A stretch of 64,000 nt of DNA from Streptomyces sp. HUAS MG91 (lineage in GTDB: Bacteria; Actinomycetota; Actinomycetes; Streptomycetales; Streptomycetaceae): positions 3,658,001 through 3,722,000 of the forward strand of contig NZ_CP159534.1 of the NCBI RefSeq assembly GCF_040529335.1, in the 5' to 3' direction. The notes under the pieces were generated by a model. The model was not told where the DNA came from. It saw only the letters and a list, made by a program, of their open reading frames with translations, and searched no databases. A program made the translations under genes and the position numbers. Every line of letters starts with the position of its first letter. Within the stretch, counting starts at the first letter, position 1. Below, piece by piece: positions 32,607 to 41,103 of this stretch.

Positions 32607-35369
32607 TCAGGGCTTGAGCGCCAGCGTGTCCGAGGTGGTGTTGTCGACGGCGTCCTTCGTGAACGCCCACGGCAGCAGCTCGCCCTTGACCCACTTGTCG
32701 GTCTGGTCCGTGTAGTGGGAGCTGAAGGTGTGGCCGGAGGCGCCGGTCAGGTTGATCCACTGGGACTTGTCGAGATCGTCCAGGTTGACCACCATGCGCA
32801 TCGACGGGACCCAGTCGACGCCGTAGCCGCCCGCCGCGTTCCAGCCGGTCGCGTCGACGGCCGCCTCGCCGCCGCCCAGCTTCCAGGGGCCGCGGTTGAG
32901 CACGTACTGCAGCCAGCCCGGGCCTTCGGTGCCGAGGGTCTGGTTCTTCAGCTCCAGCTTGTGCAGCCGGCCCCAGCTCCAGGTGTCGATGTCCTTGCCG
33001 AGCTTGGCCGTCAGGTCCCAGCGGGCGTCCTCCATGGCGCGGCCGAACAGCTCGTCACGGGTGCTGGTGGCCTGGTCGGTGCGCGACTTGGGCGCCTTCC
33101 ACCAGTCGTTCTTCTCGTCCTTGAGGATGTTGCGGACGACCTGGAACCAGCGGTCGCCGCCGTCAGGCTGCGCCGAGTCCGTGTCGCGCTCGCCGCACTC
33201 GCGGACCTTGCGGTCCTCGTCGGCCGGGCCGGTGTTGTCGACCGGGCTGACGGTCAGGCACTGGCCCTCGACGCGCAGCTCCTTGGGCAGCTTGTTGCCG
33301 AAGGCCAGCTTCAGGACGTTGCGCCAGACCGAGTTGAAGTAGGCGGCGGCGGCCGAGTCCGGGTTCTGGGTGTAGTCCCAGTTCTCCAGGAGCTGCTGCG
33401 CCTGGCGGACGTCCTTGTCCTTGACGTCGATCTTCAGCAGGTAGGGCACCAGCAGCTTGGCGATCTCGCTGCTGTTGTCCATCTGCGTGGTGCGCATGTC
33501 GTCGGTGGAGACCTTGCCGCCGTCCTTGATCTTCGAGGCGATCAGGTCGGAGATGCGCTGGCTGCGGGTGCCGTAGCCCCAGTCCGTGGTGAGCGTGTAC
33601 GGGTAGTCCTTGCCGACGACGGCCTGGTTGGCGGTGACGATGTAGCCCCGCTTGGGGTTGTACTCGTAGGGCAGCTCGGTCGGCTTGATGTACCCGGTCC
33701 AGCGGTACTTCGAGTCCCAGCCGGGGGACGGCAGCGAGCCGTCATCGCCCTCCGCGCGGGTCGGGATGCGGCCGGGCAGCGTGTAGCCGATGTTGTTCTG
33801 GGTGTCGGCATACGTGAGGTTCTGCGAGGGCACCTGGAAGTTCTTGGCGGCATCGCGGAACTCGTTCCAGTTCGACGCCTTGTCGATCTCGAAGACGGCG
33901 TCCATGGTGTTGCCGGGTTCGAGCGCGGTCCAGCGCAGCGCGATGCCGTAGCCGTCGCCGCGGTCGGGCGCCGAGGAGCCGACGGTCGCCTTCTTGCCGA
34001 CCTTCACCAGCTCGTCGTCGCGGTCGGACAGCAGCGGCCCGTTGTTGGTCTCGCGGACCGTGATGGTCTTGGAGTCGCCGCCCGCGACCTTGATGACTTC
34101 CTTGCGGGTGGTGAACGGCTTGGTCTTGTCGTCGTACAGGTAGCCGTCGCCGCTGAACTTCTCCAGGTACAGGTCGGTGACGTCCACGCCCGAGTTGGTC
34201 AGGCCCCAGGAGATGTCCTGGTTGTGGCCGATGACCACGCCGGGCATCCCCGCGAAGGTGTAGCCCGTCACGTTGTACTGGCACTTCGCGCTGATGTCCG
34301 TGCAGTGCAGGCCCATCTGGTACCAGACCGACGGCAGTTGCGGCGCCAGGTGCGGGTCGTTGGCGAGCAGCGGCTTGCCGCTGACGGTGTGGCGTCCCGA
34401 GACGACCCAGGAGTTGGATCCGATGCCGTTGCCGTTCGGTCCCAGGCCCGCGGAGTCGGGGATCTGGTCCAGGACGTCGGCGAGGCCGCCCAGCTGGCTC
34501 TGGAGGCCGCTGGGGGCCTGCGTGCCGCCCGTGAGGCCGGTGCCCGCCGGCCCGCCGGTGGTGCCGGACTGCGTGGAGGTGCCGGTGGCGTTCTGGTCGT
34601 ACTCCCCGGTGGCGCTGTTGTAGGCGCCCTCCTGGACGATCGGCTTGTTCCGGCCGTACGGGTACTCGGGGTAGAGATCGGCGATCTGCTGCGGGCCGAG
34701 GCGGCTCGTCATCAGGGAGCGGTCGATCTCGTCCTGCATGTTGCCGCGCAGGTCCCAGGCCATCGCCTTCAGCCAGGCCACCGAGTCGACCGGCGTCCAC
34801 TTCTGCGGCTTGTAGTCGTTCTCGAAGCCGAGCGCGACGTACTCGGCGGAGATCTCCTTGCCGCTCTTGCCCGACAGGTAGGCGTTGACCCCCTCGGAGT
34901 AGGCCTGGAGGTACTTCTTGGTCGCCGGCGAGAGCTTGGAGTCGTACTCCTGCTGCGCGACCCGGTGCCAGCCGAGCGTGCGCAGGAACTCGTCGGTCTT
35001 GACCTGCCCCTTGCCGAACATCTCGGAGAGCCGGCCGGAGGTGGTGTGGCGGCGCACGTCCATCTCGTAGAAGCGGTCCTGCGCCTGCACGAAGCCCTGG
35101 GCCATGAACAGGTCCTCGTCCGAGGACGCGTAGATCTGCGGGATGCCGTAACCGTCCCGCTTGACCTGAACGGGCCCGTCGAGGCCGTCGAGTTTGACCG
35201 AGCCCGTGGTCTGCGGCAAGGAGGCCCGGACGCTGTCGACGCTCCAGTAGGCGCCGTACCCGATGCCCGCGATCACCGCCAACACCAGGACGATCACGAT
35301 CAGTCGGGCTCGGCGCCCCTTCTTCTTGCGCGGCTTGCTGCCGGCAGAGGCGTTCGTAGTGGAGGGCAT
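32607..35369 (-). CDS. Penicillin acylase-family Ntn hydrolase
   Basis: A 920-aa precursor of the penicillin/acyl-homoserine-lactone acylase family (S45). A basic N-terminus (KPRKKKGRRAR) and one membrane helix (about 22-42) anchor or export it. The alpha chain ends at the autocleavage site Gly317-Ser318, with the new N-terminal Ser of SNSWVVSGRHT acting as nucleophile. The insert just before it is Gly/Thr/Gln-rich, as expected for the spacer peptide. ATG 35369 has AAGGAT upstream. The substrate could be N-acyl amides including quorum signals or lipids; this is not resolvable here. Confidence 0.92.
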   Translation of the reverse strand: MPSTTNASAGSKPRKKKGRRARLIVIVLVLAVIAGIGYGAYWSVDSVRASLPQTTGSVKLDGLDGPVQVKRDGYGIPQIYASSDEDLFMAQGFVQAQDRFYEMDVRRHTTSGRLSEMFGKGQVKTDEFLRTLGWHRVAQQEYDSKLSPATKKYLQAYSEGVNAYLSGKSGKEISAEYVALGFENDYKPQKWTPVDSVAWLKAMAWDLRGNMQDEIDRSLMTSRLGPQQIADLYPEYPYGRNKPIVQEGAYNSATGEYDQNATGTSTQSGTTGGPAGTGLTGGTQAPSGLQSQLGGLADVLDQIPDSAGLGPNGNGIGSNSWVVSGRHTVSGKPLLANDPHLAPQLPSVWYQMGLHCTDISAKCQYNVTGYTFAGMPGVVIGHNQDISWGLTNSGVDVTDLYLEKFSGDGYLYDDKTKPFTTRKEVIKVAGGDSKTITVRETNNGPLLSDRDDELVKVGKKATVGSSAPDRGDGYGIALRWTALEPGNTMDAVFEIDKASNWNEFRDAAKNFQVPSQNLTYADTQNNIGYTLPGRIPTRAEGDDGSLPSPGWDSKYRWTGYIKPTELPYEYNPKRGYIVTANQAVVGKDYPYTLTTDWGYGTRSQRISDLIASKIKDGGKVSTDDMRTTQMDNSSEIAKLLVPYLLKIDVKDKDVRQAQQLLENWDYTQNPDSAAAAYFNSVWRNVLKLAFGNKLPKELRVEGQCLTVSPVDNTGPADEDRKVRECGERDTDSAQPDGGDRWFQVVRNILKDEKNDWWKAPKSRTDQATSTRDELFGRAMEDARWDLTAKLGKDIDTWSWGRLHKLELKNQTLGTEGPGWLQYVLNRGPWKLGGGEAAVDATGWNAAGGYGVDWVPSMRMVVNLDDLDKSQWINLTGASGHTFSSHYTDQTDKWVKGELLPWAFTKDAVDNTTSDTLALKP

Positions 35370-35631
35370 CGCGATCCTTGCTGTCCTTCGCAGACGACTG
35401 GGCGGGCCCGGAGGGCCCTCGTACAAGGGTGGTGGTGGGCGACGGGCGGGAGGGCGAGAGCAACCATACGAGCAGTACCTGTCGCGCTCGGACGCGGAGT
35501 CAGGAAGGAGGCGCCCGCGAGCGGTCGGAGAATCGGCCCTCGCGTCAAGAAAGCGTCAAAGATTAGGTAAGGTAACGAAGTAACTCCCCCCACGTCGACC
35601 GTGCGAAGCCTCCTCGCGGAAGGAACGGCCC

Positions 35632-37134
35632 CTGACTGTCCACCACCTCAACCAGCTCCTGCTCGTCAGCGCCCTGGTGCTGCTCATCGCGGTCGCCGCG
35701 GTGCGTATTTCCTCGCGCAGCGGGTTGCCCAGCCTGCTCCTGTACCTCGGCATCGGCATCGCCATGGGCCAGGACGGCATCGGCAATGTCTCCTTCAGCA
35801 ATGCCGAGATGACCCAGGTCATCGGATACGCGGCTCTTGTCGTGATCCTGGCCGAGGGCGGCCTCGGCACGAAGTGGAAGGAGATCAAACCCGCCCTGCC
35901 CGCGGCCGTCGCCCTGTCGCTCGTGGGCGTCGCGGTGAGCGTGGGCGTGACCGCGGCGGGCGCGCACTATCTGGTGGGCCTGGACTGGCGGCCGTCCCTG
36001 ATCATCGGCGCGGTGGTGTCCTCCACGGACGCCGCGGCCGTCTTCTCCGTGCTGCGCAAGGTGCCGCTGCCGGCCCGCATCACCGGTGTCCTGGAGGCCG
36101 AGTCCGGCTTCAACGACGCCCCGGTCGTCATCCTCGTGGTCGCCTTCTCCGCCACGGGTCCGGTGGAGCACTGGTACGTCCTGATCGGCGAGATCGCCCT
36201 GGAGCTGGCCATCGGTGCCGCGATCGGCCTCGCGGTCGGGTGGCTCGGCTCCTACGGGCTGCGGCACGTCGCGCTGCCCGCCTCCGGCCTCTACCCGATC
36301 GCCGTGATGGCCATCGCGACCGTCGCCTACGCCGCGGGCGCCATGGCCCACGGCAGCGGATTCCTCGCCGTCTACCTGGCCGCCATGGTGATGGGCAACG
36401 CCAAGCTGCCCCACTGGCCGGCCACCCGCGGCTTCGCCGAAGGGCTCGGCTGGATCGCGCAGATCGGCATGTTCGTGCTGCTCGGCCTGCTGGTCACCCC
36501 GCACGAGCTGGCCGACGACATCGTGCCCGCGCTCCTCATCGGACTGGTGCTCACCATGATCGCCAGGCCGCTGGAGGTGCTGATCAGCCTGTTGCCGTTC
36601 CGGATGCGATGGCAGGAGCAGGCCCTCATGTCGTGGGCCGGCCTGCGCGGCGCGGTGCCCATCATCCTGGCGACGATCCCGATGGTGACCGGCGTCGCCG
36701 ACAGCCAGCGGATCTTCAACATCGTCTTCGTCCTGGTCGTCGTATACACCCTGATCCAGGGGCCCACGCTGCCCTGGCTGGCCAGGAAGCTGAACCTGGG
36801 CGACGACGCGGAGGCCGCCGACCTCGGCATCGAGTCGGCGCCCCTGGAGCGGCTGCGCGGGCACCTGCTGTCCGTGTCCGTGCCCAAGGGCTCCCGGATG
36901 CACGGCGTGGAGGTCGGGGAGCTGCGGCTGCCCAAGGGCGCCTCGGTGACGCTCGTCGTCCGCGACGGGGAATCGTTCGTCCCCGGCCCGACGACCGTGC
37001 TGCGGCTCGGCGACGAACTGCTCGTGGTCGCGACCGATCCGGTGCGGGACGCGGCCGAGGCCCGGCTGCGCGCCATCGGCCACGGCGGCAAGCTCGCCGG
37101 CTGGCTGGGCACGGGACCGGAAACCGGCCGTTAA
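35632..37134 (+). CDS. CPA1-type K+/H+ antiporter with C-terminal TrkA-C domain
   Basis: A cation:proton antiporter of about 500 aa related to NhaP2/CvrA. Roughly 12-13 membrane helices occupy residues 5-400; the ion site includes the GFNDAPVV Asn-Asp pair and the SSTDAAAV segment. A cytoplasmic TrkA-C domain (about 415-480) likely senses nucleotide or ions. The start is taken as CTG 35632: AAGGA lies 7 nt upstream and the reading (TVHHLNQLLLVSALVLL) completes the first helix, whereas the next GTG (35677) would cut that helix. It is divergent from the penicillin acylase gene. Confidence 0.88.
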   Translation: MTVHHLNQLLLVSALVLLIAVAAVRISSRSGLPSLLLYLGIGIAMGQDGIGNVSFSNAEMTQVIGYAALVVILAEGGLGTKWKEIKPALPAAVALSLVGVAVSVGVTAAGAHYLVGLDWRPSLIIGAVVSSTDAAAVFSVLRKVPLPARITGVLEAESGFNDAPVVILVVAFSATGPVEHWYVLIGEIALELAIGAAIGLAVGWLGSYGLRHVALPASGLYPIAVMAIATVAYAAGAMAHGSGFLAVYLAAMVMGNAKLPHWPATRGFAEGLGWIAQIGMFVLLGLLVTPHELADDIVPALLIGLVLTMIARPLEVLISLLPFRMRWQEQALMSWAGLRGAVPIILATIPMVTGVADSQRIFNIVFVLVVVYTLIQGPTLPWLARKLNLGDDAEAADLGIESAPLERLRGHLLSVSVPKGSRMHGVEVGELRLPKGASVTLVVRDGESFVPGPTTVLRLGDELLVVATDPVRDAAEARLRAIGHGGKLAGWLGTGPETGR

Positions 37135-37442
37135 CATGGAGACCGGATCCGTGTACATGGGGGAATGACCAGACCCGCGTACAGCGTTTCCGGACCGACG
37201 TACGAAGTACCACGTACGCATTCCCGCGTACTACCGACTCTGCCTGAAGTAGAGCCGGCGCGACCGCAAAGCGGCCGCGGTCCCCTTGCGGCGCCCGCAC
37301 TCACGCGCGCGAACCGCTTGGCCAGGGCCTCTCCTGGCGCGGACCGCAGGTATCACTCGGTTCCCGGCGCATGAGGACGGCTCTCGGTGCCCCCTCCCCG
37401 ATCGGGAGGCGGGCACTACCAGGCGGCAGAAAGGCGAGGGCC
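37135..37442. other. 308-bp intergenic region before the MFS gene
   Basis: No convincing gene. It contains two CGTACG hexamers 8 nt apart at about 37198-37217 within a cluster of GTAC-containing repeats, and a small GGGAG/CTCCC dyad near 37395. A possible role in regulating the MFS gene is inference only. Confidence 0.4.
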
Positions 37443-38732
37443 GTGCCACAGGCCACGGTCACCGATTCCGACAAGGGGCGCGGCGAGCGTCCCGGCTACG
37501 GACAGCTGCTGCGCACCCGCGGCGCCTGGACGTTCCTGCTGCCCGGCTTCGCCGCGCGCCAGCCGTTCGCGATGCTGACCATCTCGATCGTGCTGCTCGT
37601 CCAGCACACCACCGGGTCCTACGGCACCGCGGGCGCGGTCTCCGCGACGACCGGTGTCTCCATGGCGCTGTTCGCGCCCTACAGCGGCAAACTGGCCGAC
37701 CGCTTCGGCCAGCGCGCCGTCCTGCTGCCCGGCGTCCTGGTGCACTCCGCCGCCGGTCTCACACTGACCGTGCTCGCGCTGTCGGGGGCGCCCACCTGGA
37801 CGCTGTTCCTGGCGGCCGTGCCGACCGGTGCCTCCACGCCGCAGATCGGGCCGATGGTGCGCGCCCGCTGGGGCGTGAAGCTCCAGGGCTCGCCCCTGAT
37901 GCAGACCGCGGCGGCCTTCGAGTCGGTCACCGACGAGTTCACGTTCGTCCTCGGCCCGCTGTTCGCCACCGCCCTGTGCACCGGCGTCGACCCGGCGGCG
38001 GGCCTGATCACGGAGGCGGCGCTCACCCTGGTCGGCGGTCTGCTGTTCGCCGCCCAGAAGGGCACCCAGCCTCCGGTGCGCACCGTCGAGGAGCACGCGC
38101 GCGTGGAGCACGTGTCCGCGCTGCGGGTGCCCGGCGTGCGCGTCCTGATCGTCACGTTCCTCGGCATCGGCGCCGTCTTCGGCGGCATGCAGGTCTCGCT
38201 CGCCGCCTACAGCGAGGCGATCGGCCGGCCCGGTCTGAACGGTGTCCTGTACGGGATCTTCGCCGCCGGCAACATGCTCTCCGGGCTGGTCTGCGGCGCC
38301 ATCGCCTGGAAGATCGCCCCGCAGCGCCGCCTGCTCATCGGCTACACGGCGCTCGCGGTCACCGCGTCCGGCCTGTGGGCCGCGCAGTCCGTCGTCGTGC
38401 TCGCCGGGCTCGGTCTGCTGGTCGGCGTCTGCATCGCGCCGTCGCTGATCACCGGTTACACGCTCGTCGAGAAGATCGTGCCCGCGACCTCCCGCACGGA
38501 GGCCTTCACCTGGCTCACCGGCGCGGTCGCGCTCGGCCAGGCGGCCGCCGTGACGGTGGCCGGGCAGCTGGAGGACGGCTTCTGGGACGGGGCCGGATTC
38601 CTCGTCCCGATGGGCGGCACCGTGCTGGCCCTGGTGGTCATGTTCCTGCTGCGCTCGCGGCTCGTTCCGCCGTCCGCGGGGCGGACCGTGGCACGTGGTG
38701 TCGGTCACCGAGTGCCGGTGGCAGTGGACTGA
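37443..38732 (+). CDS. MFS transporter
   Basis: A 429-aa major facilitator with 12 predicted membrane helices. The loop after helix 2 reads SGKLADRFGQRAV, a form of the MFS motif A. It is similar in layout to small exporters of sugars or drugs; the substrate is unknown. The start is GTG 37443 with AAGG upstream; an in-frame ATG at 37371 would add 24 Arg/Pro-rich residues and is less likely. The end of the gene carries the promoter of the next gene. Confidence 0.85.
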   Translation: MPQATVTDSDKGRGERPGYGQLLRTRGAWTFLLPGFAARQPFAMLTISIVLLVQHTTGSYGTAGAVSATTGVSMALFAPYSGKLADRFGQRAVLLPGVLVHSAAGLTLTVLALSGAPTWTLFLAAVPTGASTPQIGPMVRARWGVKLQGSPLMQTAAAFESVTDEFTFVLGPLFATALCTGVDPAAGLITEAALTLVGGLLFAAQKGTQPPVRTVEEHARVEHVSALRVPGVRVLIVTFLGIGAVFGGMQVSLAAYSEAIGRPGLNGVLYGIFAAGNMLSGLVCGAIAWKIAPQRRLLIGYTALAVTASGLWAAQSVVVLAGLGLLVGVCIAPSLITGYTLVEKIVPATSRTEAFTWLTGAVALGQAAAVTVAGQLEDGFWDGAGFLVPMGGTVLALVVMFLLRSRLVPPSAGRTVARGVGHRVPVAVD

Positions 38733-38753
38733 TCCCGTGGAATAGGCCACTAT
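38725..38753 (+). promoter_or_regulatory. Predicted promoter of the FmdB/Ruc-like gene
   Basis: -35 TGGACT (38725-38730), 17-nt spacer, -10 CACTAT (38748-38753). The predicted start site at about 38760 places the CIRCE element directly at the beginning of the transcript. The -35 overlaps the last codons of the MFS gene. Confidence 0.5.
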
Positions 38754-38762
38754 GGAGCGTCG

Positions 38763-38789
38763 TTAGCACTCATTGAGTGAGAGTGCCAG
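38763..38789 (+). promoter_or_regulatory. CIRCE element (HrcA operator)
   Basis: TTAGCACTC-N9-GAGTGCCAG matches the HrcA operator consensus TTAGCACTC-N9-GAGTGCTAA at 16 of 18 arm positions, with the exact 9-nt spacer. It sits between the predicted start site and the Shine-Dalgarno of the zinc-ribbon gene, the usual CIRCE location. Heat-shock control through HrcA is therefore expected. Confidence 0.85.
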
Positions 38790-38801
38790 GAGGAAGACAC
38801 A

Positions 38802-39146
38802 GTGCCGACTTACCAGTACCAGTGCACCGAGTGCGGCGAGGGCCTCGAGGCGGTGCAGAAGTTCACCGACGATGCCCTGACCGAGTGCCCCAACTGCGGT
38901 GGCCGCCTGAAGAAGGTGTTCTCGGCCGTCGGCATCGTGTTCAAGGGCTCCGGTTTCTACCGCAATGACAGCCGTGGCTCGTCGTCGAGCAGCAGCCCGG
39001 CGTCGTCGTCGAAGTCCGAGTCGAAGTCGGACACGAAGTCGGGTTCCTCGACGTCGTCGTCCTCTTCCTCCTCTTCGTCGTCCTCGGACTCGAAGTCGTC
39101 CTCCTCCAGCACGTCGAGCTCTTCCAGCTCGTCGTCCGCCGCGTAG
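38802..39146 (+). CDS. FmdB-family zinc-ribbon protein with Ser-rich tail (Ruc-like chaperone)
   Basis: A 114-aa protein. Residues 1-55 form an FmdB zinc ribbon with Cys8/Cys11 (CTEC) and Cys29/Cys32 (CPNC). The remainder is a disordered tail made mainly of Ser with Lys, Asp and Glu. GTG 38802 follows AGGAGGAA by 6 nt. The architecture and heat-shock operator match Rv0991c (Ruc) of M. tuberculosis, a redox-regulated chaperone whose cysteines release zinc on oxidation (established for that protein; applied here by similarity). The CIRCE element just upstream supports a role in protein quality control. Confidence 0.88.
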   Translation: MPTYQYQCTECGEGLEAVQKFTDDALTECPNCGGRLKKVFSAVGIVFKGSGFYRNDSRGSSSSSSPASSSKSESKSDTKSGSSTSSSSSSSSSSSDSKSSSSSTSSSSSSSSAA

Positions 39147-39179
39147 GCGCGCACTTCTCCGACGTCTCACGTCTTATGA

Positions 39180-39206
39180 GACCCTGTCGTCCCCGACGGC
39201 GGGGTC
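39180..39206 (+). terminator. Probable terminator after the Ruc-like gene
   Basis: A two-part stem, GACCC/GGGTC and GTCG/CGAC with a short loop, lies 34 nt after the stop and is followed by CTTCG. It overlaps the promoter region of the next gene. Confidence 0.5.
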
Positions 39207-39240
39207 TTCGGCGTGCCCGGGCTTGGCTACTGTGCTGACC

Positions 39241-40095
39241 ATGGCGACGAACGCGAACACAAGTGCCAGCGCCGAGGTCGGCGTGATCGGCGGCTCCGGC
39301 TTCTACTCGTTCCTGGACGACGTGACCGAGGTCCAGGTGGACACCCCCTACGGCGCGCCGAGCGACTCGCTCTTCCTGGGCGAGGTGGCCGGGCGCCGCG
39401 TCGCCTTCCTGCCCCGGCACGGGCGCGGCCACCATCTGCCGCCGCACCGCATCAACTACCGCGCCAATCTGTGGGCGCTGCGTTCGGTGGGGGTGCGCCA
39501 GGTGCTCGGCCCGTGCGCGGTGGGCGGCCTGCGGCCGGAGTACGGGCCGGGGACGCTGCTGGTGCCGGACCAGTTCGTGGACCGGACGAAGTCCCGGGCG
39601 CAGACCTACTTCGACGGCCATCCGCTGCCGGACGGGACCGTGCCGAACGTCGTGCACGTCTCGCCCGCCGATCCGTACTGCCCGGTGGGGCGCGAGGTGG
39701 CGGTGGCGGCGGCGCGCGGCAAGGACTGGGAGCCGGTGGACGGCGGCACCCTCGTGGTCGTGGAGGGGCCGCGCTTCTCGACGCGCGCCGAGTCGCGCTG
39801 GCATGCCGCCATGGGCTGGTCCGTGGTGGGCATGACGGGACATCCCGAGGCGATGCTCGCCCGTGAACTGGAGCTCTGCTACACGTCGATGACGCTCGTC
39901 ACCGACCTGGACGCGGGCGCCGAGAGCGGCGAGGGCGTCTCGCACGACGACGTGCTCAAGGTGTTCGCGCAGAACGTGGACCGGCTGCGGACCGTGCTGT
40001 TCGACGCGGTGGCGGGGCTGCCGGCGACCGAGGAGCGGGACTGCCTCTGCGCGAGTGCGCTCGGCGGGATGGATCCGGGGTTCCGGCTGCCGTGA
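39241..40095 (+). CDS. mtnP: S-methyl-5'-thioadenosine phosphorylase
   Basis: A 284-aa trimeric-type nucleoside phosphorylase (PNP/MTAP family 2) that cleaves methylthioadenosine with phosphate for methionine salvage. Conserved segments are GVIGGSGFY, LPRHGRGH, the substrate loop VEGPRFSTRAE and VVGMTGHPEAMLARE. TACTGT (39228-39233) lies 7 nt before the ATG, indicating a leaderless mRNA. Purine versus methylthioadenosine preference is judged from overall similarity only. Its stop codon is the first unit of a five-copy 8-bp tandem repeat. Confidence 0.88.
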   Translation: MATNANTSASAEVGVIGGSGFYSFLDDVTEVQVDTPYGAPSDSLFLGEVAGRRVAFLPRHGRGHHLPPHRINYRANLWALRSVGVRQVLGPCAVGGLRPEYGPGTLLVPDQFVDRTKSRAQTYFDGHPLPDGTVPNVVHVSPADPYCPVGREVAVAAARGKDWEPVDGGTLVVVEGPRFSTRAESRWHAAMGWSVVGMTGHPEAMLARELELCYTSMTLVTDLDAGAESGEGVSHDDVLKVFAQNVDRLRTVLFDAVAGLPATEERDCLCASALGGMDPGFRLP

Positions 40096-40132
40096 TGCCT
40101 TGATGCCCTGATGCCGTGATGCCGTGATGCCT
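40093..40132 (+). repeat. Five tandem 8-bp repeats (TGATGCCN)
   Basis: Five head-to-tail copies of TGATGCCN begin exactly at the TGA stop of the preceding gene. It is a short variable-number-type tandem repeat without coding potential. Confidence 0.85.
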
Positions 40133-40188
40133 TCGAAGGGGGTGGAACGTCCCCTTCGGGTGAGGGAGTTGTCCACAACCGCTCGGTA

Positions 40189-40953
40189 GTGCACGGGGCT
40201 CAGCGGGGTGCGGCGCGGAAGCGGATCGTGGTCGGCGAGACGGGCGCGGTGCCCGGCTCGGCCGGTCATGGCCTTCCTTCCCCTCACCTGGCGGTGACGT
40301 CCGTGTGCGCTGACCCTGTTTTCCGTCCCCTCGTCGATTCCGCTGATCCTGCCGGTCTCGCTGATCTCGCCGACTCCGCCGATCTCGGTGGTTCCGCTGA
40401 TGCCTTCGGCGCTCCGGTTCCGTGCCGGTCCAGCGCGCCGCCGACGTCGGTGGTGCCCGCCTTCGCGCCGGTACGGGTTCGGGGTGGGCGGTGGCGGTCC
40501 GGTGCGGGGCGCCGGCGGCGGGCCCTGGTCGGTGCCGGACTCGCCCTGACGGCGGCGGCGTTGGTGGCCGCGATGCCCTCGTCGGGGCCGGGGCCCGGTC
40601 CGGGGCACGGGCACGAGCGGGCGCAGGCGCCGCCGGGTGAGCGGGCGGGGGCGAAGCGCGGGCCCGCCCCGGTGTCGGCGCCGGTGCGGATCGCGGACGC
40701 GGGGGCTGTGCGGCTGTTGCGGCCCGGCGACCGGGTCGACGTGGTGGCGGCGCGGGCCGACGGGGTGCCGGGGGTGCGGGTGCTGGCCTCCGGGGCCCGG
40801 GTCGTCTCGGTGCCGAGGGCCGCGCGGTCCGGTGGGCCGGAGGACGTCGCGGACGGCGGCGGGGCGCTGGTGGTGCTGTCGGTGGAGCGCGCGACGGCCG
40901 CGCGGCTCGCCGGCGCGGGTGCCGCCTCTCGGCTGGCGGTGACGGTGTGGTGA
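40189..40953 (+). CDS. RcpC/CpaB-like (SAF-type) membrane protein
   Basis: A 254-aa protein: a low-complexity N-terminal region with repeated Ala-Asp/Ser-Ala-Asp units (about 48-72), one membrane helix (about 110-132), a Pro/Gly-rich linker, and a C-terminal domain (about 160-254) with VRLLRPGDRVDVVA and a closing beta strand, resembling the RcpC/CpaB domain of Flp pilus assembly proteins. No other pilus genes adjoin it, so it may have another envelope role. The start is uncertain: GTG 40189 is the longest, and an in-frame GTG at 40303 is plausible. It precedes mscL. Confidence 0.7.
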   Translation: MHGAQRGAARKRIVVGETGAVPGSAGHGLPSPHLAVTSVCADPVFRPLVDSADPAGLADLADSADLGGSADAFGAPVPCRSSAPPTSVVPAFAPVRVRGGRWRSGAGRRRRALVGAGLALTAAALVAAMPSSGPGPGPGHGHERAQAPPGERAGAKRGPAPVSAPVRIADAGAVRLLRPGDRVDVVAARADGVPGVRVLASGARVVSVPRAARSGGPEDVADGGGALVVLSVERATAARLAGAGAASRLAVTVW

Positions 40954-41103
40954 GCGGATCCGCGCCGGTCGGGCCCGGAATTGCGACGGCCTTGCGCCGT
41001 GGTCACCCGCCCGGAGTACAGGATTGGACATGCTCGGAACAGCCCGACTTAGGTGACGCGGGGGTCTCGCACCCCTCCCCCACCTGTCGAGAAGGGCTCG
41101 AGT

